Shown: in pieces, positions 1 through 8,119 of the stretch
Layout of the letters: each line of letters begins with the position of its first letter
How positions within the stretch are numbered: position 1 is the stretch's first letter
DNA from: Thaumasiovibrio sp043421945
GTDB lineage: Bacteria; Pseudomonadota; Gammaproteobacteria; Enterobacterales; Vibrionaceae
DNA: 64,000 nucleotides
Direction: 5' to 3'
Assembly: GCA_043421945.1 (NCBI GenBank)
Contig: JBHOGO010000005.1
Span: forward strand, 47,355-111,354
The notes under the pieces: model-generated
Database searches by the model: none
Told to the model about the DNA's origin: nothing
What the model saw: only the letters and a program-made list of their open reading frames with translations
Program-made: the position numbers and the translations under genes

Positions 1-71
1 GCGCCTGTGTAGCCGCTTGCCCCCACAATGATGGTCTTTAATGTCGTATTTTCCTGCAACACACTTTGCAT
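1..71 (-). CDS. argC: N-acetyl-gamma-glutamyl-phosphate reductase, N-terminal fragment
   Basis: Only the first 23 codons are inside the window; the gene runs off the left edge. Reading the minus strand from the ATG at 71 gives a short lead and then TIIVGASGYTG, the NADP-binding glycine-rich start of ArgC (E. coli has TLIVGASGYAG). ArgC reduces N-acetylglutamyl-5-phosphate in arginine synthesis in the cytoplasm. The lead before the conserved block is about 11 residues longer than in E. coli, so the true start may be the TTG at 59 or another codon. A pair of ARG-box-like sequences lies upstream at 256-294. Confidence 0.8.
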   Translation of the reverse strand, partial: MQSVLQENTTLKTIIVGASGYTG

Positions 72-255
72 AACTATTTCCAGCCTAAATGGGTATCTTT
101 TGATTAATAAATGGATATCTGTTGGGTTATTACTGCTGAGAACCAGCATAGTGCGAGAGCACCAGACAATAGATTATCGACGTCGTCGTTCAGTGAGGCG
201 ACCTCTATAAATACTTGTCTGATTCATTGAAAACACCTTTTCTAAAGACACCTAA

Positions 256-294
256 GTGTAATATTTATTCACTATTCCTGAATTGTTATTTTTA
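256..294. promoter_or_regulatory. Candidate ArgR operator (two ARG boxes)
   Basis: The ARG box consensus is TGAAT-N4-ATTCA inside an 18-bp site. Core 258-271 reads GTAATATTTATTCA (second half perfect) and core 279-292 reads TGAATTGTTATTTT (first half perfect). Taken as 18-bp boxes, 256-273 and 277-294, they are separated by exactly 3 bp, the usual ArgR operator layout. Position upstream of the divergently read argC fits. Binding is inferred. Confidence 0.5.
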
Positions 295-338
295 CTTGGT
301 AACGAGTACTATGTCAAGATGTGATTGGCATTAAATTA

Positions 339-524
339 TTAACAAATAACTGCATAAAAACCCATAAATTTGAAATTTGAATCTAACACGTGAATTTCCC
401 ACTTTTTTAGGGGATTCAGTTTCATATTCACCGCATATTCGACGATAAATCCGTCGATTTGCAGAACAATAGAATGATAGAGGTCAATGTTGTGTCGTTT
501 TTTTACGAACAACTCCAACTCCAT
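339..524 (-). CDS. Doubtful small hypothetical protein (61 aa)
   Basis: An open frame of 61 codons in the argC-ppc gap, with an AAGG-like sequence a few bases before its ATG. The product is not recognised and has no signal peptide or clear motif. It could equally be chance, as the region is AT-rich regulatory DNA. Listed only because it has a plausible ribosome binding site and does not overlap another gene. Confidence 0.15.
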   Translation of the reverse strand: MELELFVKKRHNIDLYHSIVLQIDGFIVEYAVNMKLNPLKKWEIHVLDSNFKFMGFYAVIC

Positions 525-607
525 TTGACCTTATAGTGCGATCGTGGCTAGATTATGGGCAGGAATTTACGATTAAGTTTGTAATAAAATTACGAGATGG
601 ATGCGTT

Positions 608-3238
608 ATGAATGAGAAATACAGTGCGTTAAAAAGCAACGTCAGCATGCTTGGTCATTTGCTGGGTAATACGATTAAAGAAGCTCACGGCGAAGACCTC
701 CTTGAAAAGGTAGAGGTCATTCGAAAGCTGTCGAAGTCTGCTCGTGCCGGCAAAGAAGAAGACCGCCAACAATTAATCAATGAATTGCAAAATTTACCTG
801 ACGACCAACTACTTCCAGTTGCTCGCGCTTTTAGCCAATTTCTTAACCTCACCAACATCGCTGAGCAATTCCACACGATTTCTCGTCACTGTGATGAGCA
901 CGTGTGTAGTCCTGACTCAATCGATGCCTTATTCGGTAAATTAAATAGCCAAGATGTCAGCAAATTTGACAGTATTCAGGCTGTTCGTGATTTAAAGATT
1001 GAGCTTGTTCTAACGGCCCACCCAACTGAAATCGCGCGCCGTACCATGATTCACAAGCTCGTACAGATTAATAAGTGCTTGTCTAAACTTGAGCTTTCTG
1101 AACTTTCACCAAGTGAGCGCGCGAAAACAGAAACCCGCTTAGAGCAACTTATCGCTCAGATGTGGCACTCCGATGTTATCCGACAACAGCGCCCGACGCC
1201 GCTCGATGAAGCCAAATGGGGCTTTGCCGTTATCGAGAATTCAGCATGGCATGCCGTACCTGAGTTTCTTCGCCAGTTTGACGAGCAACTACACCGCCAC
1301 CTTGGCGAAGGTCTACCCATCGACGCTGCACCCGTCTTATTCTCATCATGGATGGGCGGCGATAGAGACGGCAACCCATTCGTTACCTCAGAGATCACTC
1401 GTGAAGTATTGCTCCTTTCTCGCTGGAAGGCGGCAGATCTGTTCTTGAATGATATCCAAGAGCTGGTTAGCGAACTCTCGATGGTCAAATGCAATGCCAA
1501 GGTTCGTGAACTTGCAGGCGATGAGCACGAAGCATACCGTGCCATTTTAAAAGGGTTACGTACTAAATTGATTAATACGCGTGATGTCATGGATGCGCGT
1601 ATGAAAGGAGAGACGCCACCGAATGGTGACATCTTAGAAGACGAAGCAGAGCTGTGGGATCCACTGCACGCTTGTTATGAGTCTCTTCACGAATGTGGCA
1701 TGGGTATTATCGCCGACGGCCACCTTCTAGATGTGTTGCGCCGTATCAAGTGTTTTGGTGTCCACCTTGTCCGCTTAGATATTCGTCAAGAAAGTACTCG
1801 TCATTCAGATGTCATTTCTGAACTGACTCGCTACCTTGGCCTTGGTGATTACAACCAATGGAGTGAACAAGATAAAGTCGCTTTCCTCGTTAAAGAACTT
1901 GCCTCGAAGCGACCACTCCTTCCACATAACTGGAAGCCGAGCGCTGAAGTTCAAGAAGTCATTGATACTTGTCGTGTTGTTGCACAACAACCGCGTCAAG
2001 CATTAGGTGCTTATGTCATCTCTATGGCACGAACAGCCTCTGATATTCTTGCTGTGCACCTTATTCTTCAAGAAGCGGGCTGTCCTTTCCTACTTGATGT
2101 CTGCCCATTATTCGAAACCCTTGATGATCTGAATAACTCAGAAGCAGTCATGACCCAATTGATGAATATCGATTGGTATCGTGGCTACATTCAAAACCAT
2201 CAAATGGTGATGATCGGTTATTCTGATTCCGCTAAAGATGCAGGCGTTATGGCAGCAGGCTGGGCTCAATACACTGCCATGGAGTCACTCGTTAAAGTCT
2301 GTGAAAACGCCGGTGTTGAGCTGACACTGTTCCACGGTCGTGGCGGTACAGTCGGACGTGGCGGCGCACCAGCGCATGCCGCACTGCTTTCTCAGCCACC
2401 AAAAAGCCTCAAAGGTGGCCTGCGCGTTACCGAACAAGGTGAGATGATACGCTTTAAGCTTGGTTTACCTGATGTTGCCGTTAACAGCTTCAGCCTATAT
2501 GCCAGCGCGATTCTAGAAGCAAACTTACTGCCACCACCTGCACCACAACAAGCATGGCGTGACCAAATGGACACGTTATCGGAAGTCTCTTGCGAAGCGT
2601 ACCGCAGCGTCGTTCGTGGTCACGACCAATTCGTACCATACTTCCGCTCAACGACCCCAGAATTAGAGCTTGGCAAGCTGCCTCTAGGTTCTCGTCCATC
2701 GAAGCGTAACCCGAACGGAGGAGTTGAAAGCTTACGTGCAATCCCTTGGATCTTCGCATGGAGCCAAAACCGTCTCGTGTTACCTGCATGGTTAGGGGCT
2801 GGACAAGCCATCCAAGCTTCTGTTGCCAAAGGTGCACAATCTGAACTTGAAGAGATGTGTCGTGAATGGCCTTTCTTCTCGACTCGCTTAGGTATGTTGG
2901 AAATGGTTTACACCAAAACCAATACAGAAATCAGTGAGTATTACGATCAACGCCTCGTAGACCCAACGCTTTGGCCTCTTGGTAAGAGCCTTCGTAGCCA
3001 GCTAGAAAGTGATATCAAAGCGGTGCTTGCGGTAGAGAATAGCGACAACCTAATGGAAGAGAACCCGTGGGGTAAAGAAGCCATTCGTTTACGTAATATC
3101 TATGTAGAGCCACTCAACATGCTTCAAGCAGAATTACTTTACCGTACTCGTCAGCAAGAGTCTCTGGCACCTGAAATGGAAGAAGCCTTAATGGTGACTA
3201 TTGCAGGTATTGCAGCGGGCATGCGTAACACCGGCTAA
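608..3238 (+). CDS. ppc: Phosphoenolpyruvate carboxylase
   Basis: Cytoplasmic anaplerotic enzyme making oxaloacetate from phosphoenolpyruvate and bicarbonate. At 876 residues it is close to the 883 of E. coli. The frame is open from 536, but the start at 608 gives MNEKYSALKSNVSMLG, matching the E. coli N-terminus. Hallmarks are present: the catalytic-histidine motif VLTAHPTE near residue 138, GYSDSAKDAG with the active-site lysine, the glycine loop HGRGGTVGRGG, and the conserved C-terminus AAGMRNTG. It is monocistronic, closed by a hairpin terminator at 3268. aphA follows, as in Vibrio. Confidence 0.98.
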   Translation: MNEKYSALKSNVSMLGHLLGNTIKEAHGEDLLEKVEVIRKLSKSARAGKEEDRQQLINELQNLPDDQLLPVARAFSQFLNLTNIAEQFHTISRHCDEHVCSPDSIDALFGKLNSQDVSKFDSIQAVRDLKIELVLTAHPTEIARRTMIHKLVQINKCLSKLELSELSPSERAKTETRLEQLIAQMWHSDVIRQQRPTPLDEAKWGFAVIENSAWHAVPEFLRQFDEQLHRHLGEGLPIDAAPVLFSSWMGGDRDGNPFVTSEITREVLLLSRWKAADLFLNDIQELVSELSMVKCNAKVRELAGDEHEAYRAILKGLRTKLINTRDVMDARMKGETPPNGDILEDEAELWDPLHACYESLHECGMGIIADGHLLDVLRRIKCFGVHLVRLDIRQESTRHSDVISELTRYLGLGDYNQWSEQDKVAFLVKELASKRPLLPHNWKPSAEVQEVIDTCRVVAQQPRQALGAYVISMARTASDILAVHLILQEAGCPFLLDVCPLFETLDDLNNSEAVMTQLMNIDWYRGYIQNHQMVMIGYSDSAKDAGVMAAGWAQYTAMESLVKVCENAGVELTLFHGRGGTVGRGGAPAHAALLSQPPKSLKGGLRVTEQGEMIRFKLGLPDVAVNSFSLYASAILEANLLPPPAPQQAWRDQMDTLSEVSCEAYRSVVRGHDQFVPYFRSTTPELELGKLPLGSRPSKRNPNGGVESLRAIPWIFAWSQNRLVLPAWLGAGQAIQASVAKGAQSELEEMCREWPFFSTRLGMLEMVYTKTNTEISEYYDQRLVDPTLWPLGKSLRSQLESDIKAVLAVENSDNLMEENPWGKEAIRLRNIYVEPLNMLQAELLYRTRQQESLAPEMEEALMVTIAGIAAGMRNTG

Positions 3239-3267
3239 CCAACCACCGAAACGCCACAATAATAAAG

Positions 3268-3292
3268 AAGGCTGCAGCGATGCAGCCTTTTT
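3268..3292 (+). terminator. Rho-independent terminator of ppc
   Basis: A perfect 9-bp stem AAGGCTGCA / TGCAGCCTT with a GCGA loop is followed by a run of T, about 30 bases after the ppc stop. Confidence 0.9.
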
Positions 3293-3412
3293 GATTATGT
3301 ATCACTTATATGACACCTATCTCACTTAAAAATGCGCTTTACTAATAAAGCAAACAAGCTGGGCAATGCCTTAAAAGCGACCACACCGCCTAACTTTGCA
3401 TGCAAATGGGTT

Positions 3413-3434
3413 GATTTTGATACAAATCACACAA
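3413..3434. promoter_or_regulatory. Candidate CRP-cAMP site
   Basis: The core reads TTTGA-TACAAA-TCACA (3416-3431), one mismatch from TGTGA-N6-TCACA. It lies about 225 bases before aphA and 140 bases after the ppc terminator. CRP control of aphA is known in some Vibrio species; here it is inferred from the motif. Confidence 0.45.
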
Positions 3435-3520
3435 AGCGTGAACGACACCCAAGACTTTCAAGTATGGATAATTAGTCATGATAAGTGCTAATTATTGCGA
3501 TTTGCGTCGTCGATGTATCG

Positions 3521-3542
3521 TTATTGATGATTTTGATGCTAT
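3521..3542. promoter_or_regulatory. Candidate LuxR/HapR-type operator of aphA
   Basis: TTATTGATGATTTT at 3521-3534 matches the first eight bases of the LuxR/HapR consensus (TTATTGATAA...TTATCAATAA) exactly; the second half is poor. It lies about 115-135 bases before the aphA start, the region where HapR/LuxR represses aphA in Vibrio. Confidence 0.4.
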
Positions 3543-3655
3543 GCTACGGCACTTCATTCAGGCAGTGCAACTAGGATACTGATAAACGCCGATAGAGCGA
3601 TGGGTAATGTCCACCCTGAATGAGTGTTTGTAGTTCTTGAAACGGATAGAATAAG

Positions 3656-4219
3656 ATGTCATTACCACACGTTATCTTAACCGTGCTAAGCAATCGCGAC
3701 GCAACGGGGTACGATATAACAAAAGAGTTTTCTCACAGCATCGGTTACTTTTGGAAGGCCAGTCATCAGCAGGTCTACCGTGAGTTGAATAAAATGGCGA
3801 CCAACGATTTGGTTACCTGCGTATTACAACCACAAGAAGGCAAACCTGATCGTAAGGTATACTCAATTACAGAGTTGGGCCGCGAATCACTATTTGAGTG
3901 GTTCCAAGAGCCTGTGCGCAATCCCACTGTTCGTGACGAGCTATCAGCAAAATTGCTGGTTTGTAGCGTTCATAATTCAGCACCAATGCAAGAGCATATT
4001 CAGGGACTTATTGAAGAAACTCAAACGCTAATTAGTCACTACCGTGAACTAGAGCGTCAACATTTCTCAAATCCTGAAACGCTAGAGCGCCAAGAGCGCT
4101 TAGATCGACTGACACTCCGCCGTTGTATTATCAATAGCGAAGCGTGGGTTGTATGGGCTGAAGAAGTCGTTATTGAGCTTAACGCAATGGACAGTGATCA
4201 AAGCAACATCTCGCTTTGA
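3656..4219 (+). CDS. aphA: Quorum-sensing regulator AphA (PadR family)
   Basis: Low-cell-density master regulator of Vibrionaceae, a dimeric winged-helix DNA-binding protein. The start MSLPHVILTVLSNRDATGYD and the following ITKEFSHSIGYFWKASHQQVYREL block are nearly identical to V. cholerae AphA (179 residues; 187 here). The wing region QEGKPDRKVYSITELGR and the C-terminal antiparallel coiled coil (about residues 110-180, LERQERLDRLTLRR) are intact. Position next to ppc is the same as in V. cholerae. It ends at a strong terminator shared with metF. Regulation by LuxR/HapR, CRP and Qrr RNAs is inferred from the family and the sites upstream. Confidence 0.95.
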   Translation: MSLPHVILTVLSNRDATGYDITKEFSHSIGYFWKASHQQVYRELNKMATNDLVTCVLQPQEGKPDRKVYSITELGRESLFEWFQEPVRNPTVRDELSAKLLVCSVHNSAPMQEHIQGLIEETQTLISHYRELERQHFSNPETLERQERLDRLTLRRCIINSEAWVVWAEEVVIELNAMDSDQSNISL

Positions 4220-4273
4220 TAACAGTACGCAGCGCACTGATTTGCTAGGCTAAGACGCTGCTGCTCACAAACA

Positions 4274-4306
4274 AAAAGGGTATCACTCAGTGATACCCTT
4301 TTCTTT
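4274..4306. terminator. Bidirectional terminator between aphA and metF
   Basis: AAAAGGGTATCA (4274-4285) pairs with TGATACCCTTTT (4291-4302) around a 5-base loop, with A- and T-rich flanks. It can serve aphA on the plus strand and metF on the minus strand. Confidence 0.85.
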
Positions 4307-4364
4307 TATCTCGATACACCGACAGACTAACCATCGGCTATTCAGTCAATATTCATCAGCTATA

Positions 4365-5255
4365 TTACACGCCCTCACGAACCCCTAAAGTATGGCAGAG
4401 TGCATAAGTCATCTCTGAGCGATTCAGTGTGTAAAAGTGAAAATCCTTAACCCCTTCACGGCTCAACACTCGAACCATATCAATCGCATTACTGGCACCA
4501 ACCAACTGGCGCGTCACTAGGTCATTTTCCAGACCTTCATATTGTTTTGCCATCCAAGTTGGGATTTTGACATTATTTAAATCCGCGAATCGCTTGGCCT
4601 GCGCCATGTTAGACACTGGCAAAATGCCAGGAACGATTTCAGCATCAATACCTGCTGCCACACAGCGGTCACGAAAGCGTAGATAGCTTTCAATATCAAA
4701 GAAGAACTGTGTAATTGCTCGGCTTGCACCTGCATCAATTTTACGCTTCAAGTTGATAAGATCAGCTTGGGCACTTTTCGCCTCTGGGTGAACTTCAGGA
4801 TAAGCAGCGACAGAGATATCAAAGTCAGCTTCTTCTTTTAGCAGCGACACCAAGTCAGCCGCATACATATCTGGCTTTACCCCTGCTTCAGGTAAATCAC
4901 CACGCAGCGCGACAATATGACGAATACCATTCGCCCAATAATCACGAGCGATGCCACGTAGCTCATCACGGCTAGCATCAATACAGGTTAAATGTGGCGC
5001 TGCCTCTAAACCGGTTTGATCTTTAATCTCTTTGATAATGGAGTGAGTGCGATCACGCTCGCCAGAGTTTGCGCCGTAAGTCACCGACACAAATTTAGGC
5101 TTCAGACTTTTTAAGCGATGGATCGAGTTCCACAACGTCTCTTCCATCTTCTCACTGCTCGGTGGGAAAAACTCAAATGAGACGTTAATACGTCCATCAA
5201 GATCAGCAATGTTTTGATTAAGTGCGTCAAGTTGGCTTGCGTGTGTGTAACCCAT
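4365..5255 (-). CDS. metF: 5,10-methylenetetrahydrofolate reductase
   Basis: FAD enzyme that makes 5-methyl-tetrahydrofolate, the methyl donor for the last step of methionine synthesis. The 296-residue product equals E. coli MetF in length. The frame is open further upstream, but the ATG at 5255 gives MGYTHASQLDALNQ, aligns with E. coli MSFFHASQRDALNQ and has an AAAGGA ribosome site. Family blocks are intact: INVSFEFFPP, YGANSGERDRT, HLTCIDASRDEL, HIVALRGDLP, AITQFFFD. Three MetJ boxes lie upstream at 5318-5341, so it belongs to the methionine regulon with metB, metL and metJ nearby. Confidence 0.97.
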   Translation of the reverse strand: MGYTHASQLDALNQNIADLDGRINVSFEFFPPSSEKMEETLWNSIHRLKSLKPKFVSVTYGANSGERDRTHSIIKEIKDQTGLEAAPHLTCIDASRDELRGIARDYWANGIRHIVALRGDLPEAGVKPDMYAADLVSLLKEEADFDISVAAYPEVHPEAKSAQADLINLKRKIDAGASRAITQFFFDIESYLRFRDRCVAAGIDAEIVPGILPVSNMAQAKRFADLNNVKIPTWMAKQYEGLENDLVTRQLVGASNAIDMVRVLSREGVKDFHFYTLNRSEMTYALCHTLGVREGV

Positions 5256-5317
5256 GATGAAATCCTTTACTGTGGCGCTGCAAACCCTGCTTGGCGTGCG
5301 CGGTGTCAAATCCAAAT

Positions 5318-5341
5318 ATACGTTTAGACGTCTATATGTCC
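5318..5341. promoter_or_regulatory. MetJ operator of metF
   Basis: Tandem 8-bp met boxes in phase: ATACGTTT (6 of 8), AGACGTCT (8 of 8, at 5326-5333) and ATATGTCC (5 of 8). The consensus is AGACGTCT. It lies 63-86 bases before the metF start. Confidence 0.85.
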
Positions 5342-5655
5342 ACAGAATGTCTTGAAATAGATACGATGTCAACGCTATAACTATGAATTTTTCTCATGAT
5401 GATGTTGAATGGAATTAAAGTAAATCGAACGGTAATATTATGATTAACTACAAATTTAGGCAGTAGTAGTTATTGATATAGGACAGCCTTGGATAGACAG
5501 AAGCAGATCTCGTTTTATCGATAACCTCCAGCTCAAAAACCTTAGTAACATAAGGTGAATTTTCCAAATCAACCGATTTAACAGCCAGTACTAATGCTAC
5601 CGCTACTAGCAAAAGCGAGAAGCTAAATGACGCAGCGAATAACGAAGAAATCGGC

Positions 5656-5687
5656 AAAAAAAATGAGGCATTAAACATGCCTCATTT
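5656..5687 (-). terminator. Terminator of metBL operon
   Basis: Stem AATGAGGCA (5662-5670) / TGCCTCATT (5678-5686). On the minus strand it is followed by a run of T (A-run 5656-5663). It lies about 27 bases after the metL stop. Confidence 0.9.
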
Positions 5688-5713
5688 ATTTGCAACTTGC
5701 CGATGTTCGCAGG

Positions 5714-8119
5714 CTAAAGGAGTGCCGCCAAGCGATTCAAATCAGACTGAAGCGCCCCTGCGGTTACATCACGCCCTGCCCCAGGACCACGAATCACCAA
5801 CGGATTATCTTTATACCAATCACTCTCAATAGCAAAGATGTTATCGCACGGTAATAAGTTAGCCAATGCATCATGCTCACTCAGGGCTTCGACGCCAACA
5901 CGCGCTTTACCGTCTTTACTTAGGCGTGCGACATAACGCAATACATTACCATCGCGCTTAGCACGCTCTAAACGTTCAGCGAGCTCGCAGTTCAACGCCT
6001 CACCAGACTCAAAGAAGTTATCAATGTGTACGTCTTGTAGTGCTTGGGGTACCAAGGACTCAACTTTGACATGCTCTGGCTCAAGATCCAAACCAGCTTC
6101 TCGCGCCAAAATGACCAATTTTCGCATCACATCACTGCCATCTAAATCCGCACGAGGATCGGGCTCCGTAAGACCTTGTTGCCATGCTAACTCCACCAGC
6201 TCAGTGAAGGGCACGCTACCATCAAACTGTTCAAACAACCAAGACAGCGTCCCAGAGAAGATACCTGACAAGGTAATGATACGGTCACCACTATCAATCA
6301 GATCTCGTACGGTATGGTTGATGGGTAGCCCTGCGCCTACCGTGGCATTGTATAGCCAGTGGCGCCCTGTTTTCGTAAAGGCATCTTGCACAGCGTGATA
6401 GGTTGCTTGTGGTGCTGAACCTGCCACTTTATTGGCCGAAATCAAATGCATTCCCTGCTCAGCGATCTCTGTATAACGACTCGCTAGCACACTACTTGCT
6501 GTTACATCGAGGACGATGATTTCGTCATAATTCAATTCTGATAGGTCAGTAAACAGTGTTCGTGGTTGATAGTGCTGTGCTTCTTCACCAAATCGTGTCG
6601 TTGCTTCTGCAGGATTGATCCCCTCGCCATCAATCCATGCCAACTTGCTATCGATAACAGCAACAAGAGTGAAGCGCTTTCCATGTCGACGTGACAAAAT
6701 ATCTTGCTGGCGGCTAAATAGCTCCAGCCAACGAGAGCCGATATTACCGTTACCACATAAAACCACGCCTACTCGTTTCTGTGCTTGGAACAGGGTTGCA
6801 TGCAGATCACTCAACAATTCATCTGGCAACTCCCCGCGTACCACCGCAGACAGGCTCAGTGCCAGATCAGACTCAGTAATAAACTCAACAGGTAACGATT
6901 TAAGCTGCTGCATAAATCCATGGCAATGTACTGGGTTGTTAATCACCCCTGCACCGACTGCTGCCACCAAGCTAAAGCCCTCACGCAAACGTATCTCTGC
7001 GCTGAGTGAAGCCTGCCCTAGTGCCGTCATCACACTACTAACAACCTCATCAGTGTAAGCAAGTTGAATGAGGTATTTATCTTCACTCGCGAAACTTGCT
7101 AAAGGTTGAAGCTGATGACGCTGAAGGTAACTTTCGACTTCATGCCAAGCCAATGCAAAGTCGTGAGAGCGACCAATCGTTAGCTCAAGAAGAGAGACAT
7201 CGGGCAGTGATGTAACAATCTTAGCGCCTCGCCCTGATGCCAGTACACGCTCTACACGTGTAGAGCCAGACTCAGGTTGGAGACTACAGCGTAGATTCAA
7301 ATCAAGTGCGCTTTGTGACACGGGCTGCAAGGTACGGGTGTGCAAGACGGGAGCGGCGAGGCGAGCAAGCTCACTCGCTTCATCAAGACGCAATAGAGGC
7401 AGTAAGCACGCATCGCTGACCTTACGCGGGTCAGCGCTGTAAACACCTGCCACATCACTCCAAATAGTCACTCGATCAACTTCTGCTAGCGCCCCAAGCA
7501 TTGTCGCTGAGTAGTCAGAGCCATTTCGACCTAATAGCACCGTCTCTCCGGCCTCATTTTGGGCCATAAAGCCGGTGATGACCACCCGATGATGGGCATG
7601 TTGTACCAATTCTTGCTGCACCAGTGGCCATGATTTACCGCTATCAACCTCTGGTTGCGCCGCTCGCTCTGCACGTAGTAAACGTCGAGAATCAATCGCT
7701 ACCGCCGGTAACGATTGTTGATTTAGCAGTGCGGCAAGCAGTCGTGCTGACCACACTTCACCAAATCCTTGAATTTGTCCACGGCGAGCATCATCAAGCT
7801 CTGCTTCTTCACCCCACTTCGCAATAGTGCGGCAGTCATTATGCAGTGCCGTCACCAAATCATCAGGTTCTGAAATCAGCCCCTCAATAAGCCCTTGTTG
7901 AAACTGACGCAGTTCCATCAAGGTTTCATGAGTCAATCTGCCATCTTTCCCGCAATGACTAACAAACTCTATGAGCTGGTTAGTTGTTGAACCCGCTGCA
8001 GACACAACGACTAAGTCATCTTCTTGAGAGTACTTACCCAAAATATCAACGACGCGTTTAAAACATGAGATATCAGCAAGGCTACTACCCCCAAATTTAT
8101 GCAGTTGACGATGACTCAT
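5714..8119 (-). CDS. metL: Bifunctional aspartokinase II / homoserine dehydrogenase II
   Basis: Catalyses the first and third steps from aspartate to homoserine for methionine and threonine. The 801 residues compare with 810 in E. coli MetL. The N-terminal kinase domain (about 1-300) has KFGGSSLAD, VVSAAGSTTNQL and GRNGSDYSAT. A central regulatory region (about 300-450) is followed by the dehydrogenase domain (about 455-801), with the NAD-binding GVVLCGNGNIGSRW, NKVAGSAPQATYHA and GIFSGTLSWLF. Its ATG overlaps the metB stop (ATGA), so the two are translationally coupled. Similarity to MetL rather than ThrA is judged from the N-terminus and the metB context. Confidence 0.95.
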   Translation of the reverse strand: MSHRQLHKFGGSSLADISCFKRVVDILGKYSQEDDLVVVSAAGSTTNQLIEFVSHCGKDGRLTHETLMELRQFQQGLIEGLISEPDDLVTALHNDCRTIAKWGEEAELDDARRGQIQGFGEVWSARLLAALLNQQSLPAVAIDSRRLLRAERAAQPEVDSGKSWPLVQQELVQHAHHRVVITGFMAQNEAGETVLLGRNGSDYSATMLGALAEVDRVTIWSDVAGVYSADPRKVSDACLLPLLRLDEASELARLAAPVLHTRTLQPVSQSALDLNLRCSLQPESGSTRVERVLASGRGAKIVTSLPDVSLLELTIGRSHDFALAWHEVESYLQRHQLQPLASFASEDKYLIQLAYTDEVVSSVMTALGQASLSAEIRLREGFSLVAAVGAGVINNPVHCHGFMQQLKSLPVEFITESDLALSLSAVVRGELPDELLSDLHATLFQAQKRVGVVLCGNGNIGSRWLELFSRQQDILSRRHGKRFTLVAVIDSKLAWIDGEGINPAEATTRFGEEAQHYQPRTLFTDLSELNYDEIIVLDVTASSVLASRYTEIAEQGMHLISANKVAGSAPQATYHAVQDAFTKTGRHWLYNATVGAGLPINHTVRDLIDSGDRIITLSGIFSGTLSWLFEQFDGSVPFTELVELAWQQGLTEPDPRADLDGSDVMRKLVILAREAGLDLEPEHVKVESLVPQALQDVHIDNFFESGEALNCELAERLERAKRDGNVLRYVARLSKDGKARVGVEALSEHDALANLLPCDNIFAIESDWYKDNPLVIRGPGAGRDVTAGALQSDLNRLAALL

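Larger units (their letters stand above)
72..607. other. argC-ppc intergenic region
   Basis: This stretch of about 535 bases lies between the divergent genes argC and ppc. It holds the candidate ArgR operator and must hold both promoters, but no strong consensus promoter could be picked by eye. The argE gene, often divergent from argC in relatives, is not here. One 61-codon open frame on the minus strand is listed separately as doubtful. No other gene is supported. Confidence 0.6.
3239..3655. other. ppc-aphA intergenic control region
   Basis: About 417 bases separate ppc from aphA. Beyond the ppc terminator it carries a CRP-like site at 3413-3434 and a LuxR/HapR-like half site near 3521. A long 5' region is typical of aphA, which in Vibrio is controlled by the quorum-sensing master regulator and by Qrr small RNAs. 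No protein-coding frame is supported here. Confidence 0.6.
5256..5713. other. metF-metL gap
   Basis: About 458 bases between the 5' end of metF and the 3' end of metL, both on the minus strand. It holds the metF operator and the metL terminator. A 76-codon minus-strand frame (5448-5678) begins inside the terminator hairpin and is not accepted as a gene. Confidence 0.6.

Noticed and set aside
28..210. 60-codon plus-strand frame at the left edge
   Set aside because: It overlaps the conserved start of argC on the other strand and has no family resemblance.
5448..5678. 76-codon minus-strand frame with a hydrophobic N-terminus in the metF-metL gap
   Set aside because: Its ATG lies inside the metL terminator hairpin and has no usable ribosome site; the peptide is not recognised.
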